Source: CAVPRW01 sp046727435 [NCBI: bacterium]
Lineage (GTDB): Bacteria; Tectomicrobia; Entotheonellia; J063
Assembly (NCBI GenBank): GCA_046727435.1
Contig: JBKPCR010000440.1
Location: 1-5,133 of the forward strand
Direction of reading: 5' to 3'
DNA: 5,133 nt
The translations under genes and the position numbers were made by a program. Position 1 is the stretch's first letter, and each line of letters begins with the position of its first letter. Positions 4,789 through 5,133 of this stretch are shown here, one piece after another. A model generated the notes under the pieces. The model made no database searches. It saw nothing but the letters and a program-made list of their open reading frames with translations, and was not told the origin of the DNA.

Positions 4789-5133
4789 ATGCCATTCGGA
4801 GGCCATGACTGGCTGGCGTTAACCCCGGAACCGACCCTGGAGCCGGAGCTCCCTATCTGCGATCCCCATCACCACTTTTGGGACTGTCGCACCGAGCGCA
4901 TGCCCTATCAACGGTATCTGCTCCACGAGCTGGCCGCCGATATTCACAGCGGCCACCACGTGCGTTCCACCGTGTTTATCGAAGCACGCGCCATGTACCG
5001 GGCGGACGGACCGGAGGAGATGCGTCCCGTGGGGGAAGTCGAATTCGTCCAGGGCCTGGCCGCGGCCAGCGCCAGCGGCATATACGGCCCGGGCCGAGCA
5101 GCCGCTGCCATCGTCGGTCACGCCAACCTGAAC
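4789..5133 (+). CDS. COG3618 / Amidohydro_2 metal-dependent hydrolase, partial (C-terminus beyond right edge)
   Basis: Two ATGs lie in a row (4786 and 4789). GGAGG at 4778-4782 is six bases from the second, so 4789 is preferred. The frame is open for 115 codons to the window edge. The start of the TIM barrel is clear: PICDPHHHFWD (residues 22-32) carries the metal-binding HxH (His27, His29) of the amidohydrolase superfamily. The conserved block TVFIEARAMYRADGPEEMRP follows, then VGEVEFVQGLAAASASGIYG. The stretch ends as AAAIVGHANLN, one of the next barrel strands, a sequence typical of COG3618 proteins related to 2-pyrone-4,6-dicarboxylate lactonase. Members hydrolyse lactones or similar C-O/C-N bonds; the substrate here cannot be told. 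Complete proteins are roughly 300-350 residues, so about a third is visible. Unlike its left-hand neighbours, it shows no sign of decay. It has its own promoter and is probably a core or metabolic gene flanking the accessory block. Confidence 0.92.
   Translation, partial: MPFGGHDWLALTPEPTLEPELPICDPHHHFWDCRTERMPYQRYLLHELAADIHSGHHVRSTVFIEARAMYRADGPEEMRPVGEVEFVQGLAAASASGIYGPGRAAAAIVGHANLN

Noticed and set aside
4819-5121. Minus-strand open frame of 100 codons at the right end
   Set aside because: It is antisense to the amidohydrolase, whose metal-binding HxH motif and conserved blocks are unmistakable.

Overview
This window looks like a worn accessory region of a bacterial chromosome, not a working operon. 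No tRNA, rRNA, CRISPR array or intact transposase is visible, and the species cannot be fixed from the sequence. The ends are GC-rich with Shine-Dalgarno-led genes, while the middle (about 1600-2850) is clearly AT-richer. The gene families present (VapB-like and DUF5615 toxin-antitoxin parts, a type I restriction R fragment, a Leu/Ile/Val-type binding protein, a COG3618 amidohydrolase) are common in environmental bacteria with large genomes, such as Chloroflexi, Tectomicrobia-like lineages and Proteobacteria. That placement is only a guess.

Layout, left to right. At 1-201 (minus) is the N-terminal part of a ribbon-helix-helix antitoxin that runs off the left edge. At 492-859 (minus) is a remnant of a branched-chain amino-acid ABC transporter binding protein, with a large internal deletion and a frame change. 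At 962-2008 (plus) is a tight set of small genes: an unrecognised 90-residue protein, a 50-residue zinc-ribbon protein, a membrane/coiled-coil segment and a helical HEAT-like protein. The last two are each interrupted at a six-base C or G run, and the zinc ribbon and membrane segment may once have been one gene. Convergent to this set, at 2029-2820 (minus), is an intact membrane-anchored coiled-coil protein with its own good promoter.

The stretch from about 2855 to 3870 has no gene I can support. It holds several hairpins, palindromes and a two-copy tandem repeat. It ends at a DUF5615 PIN-like toxin that has lost its N-terminal part (3856-4095). Next is a 171-residue chimera (4146-4661): the first ~69 residues of a type I restriction HsdR subunit joined in frame to the C-terminal end of an S24/LexA-like peptidase domain. 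The helicase, the nuclease and the S24 serine region are all missing. Last, behind a promoter containing a perfect palindrome, is the start of an apparently intact COG3618 amidohydrolase (4789 to the right edge).

Taken together, four of the recognisable genes are deletion or truncation remnants and two of the small genes are frameshifted. The best candidate for something undescribed is the small zinc-ribbon/membrane/coiled-coil cassette at 962-2820. Its function cannot be read from the sequence, and its integrity depends on whether the homopolymer frameshifts are real or sequencing errors.
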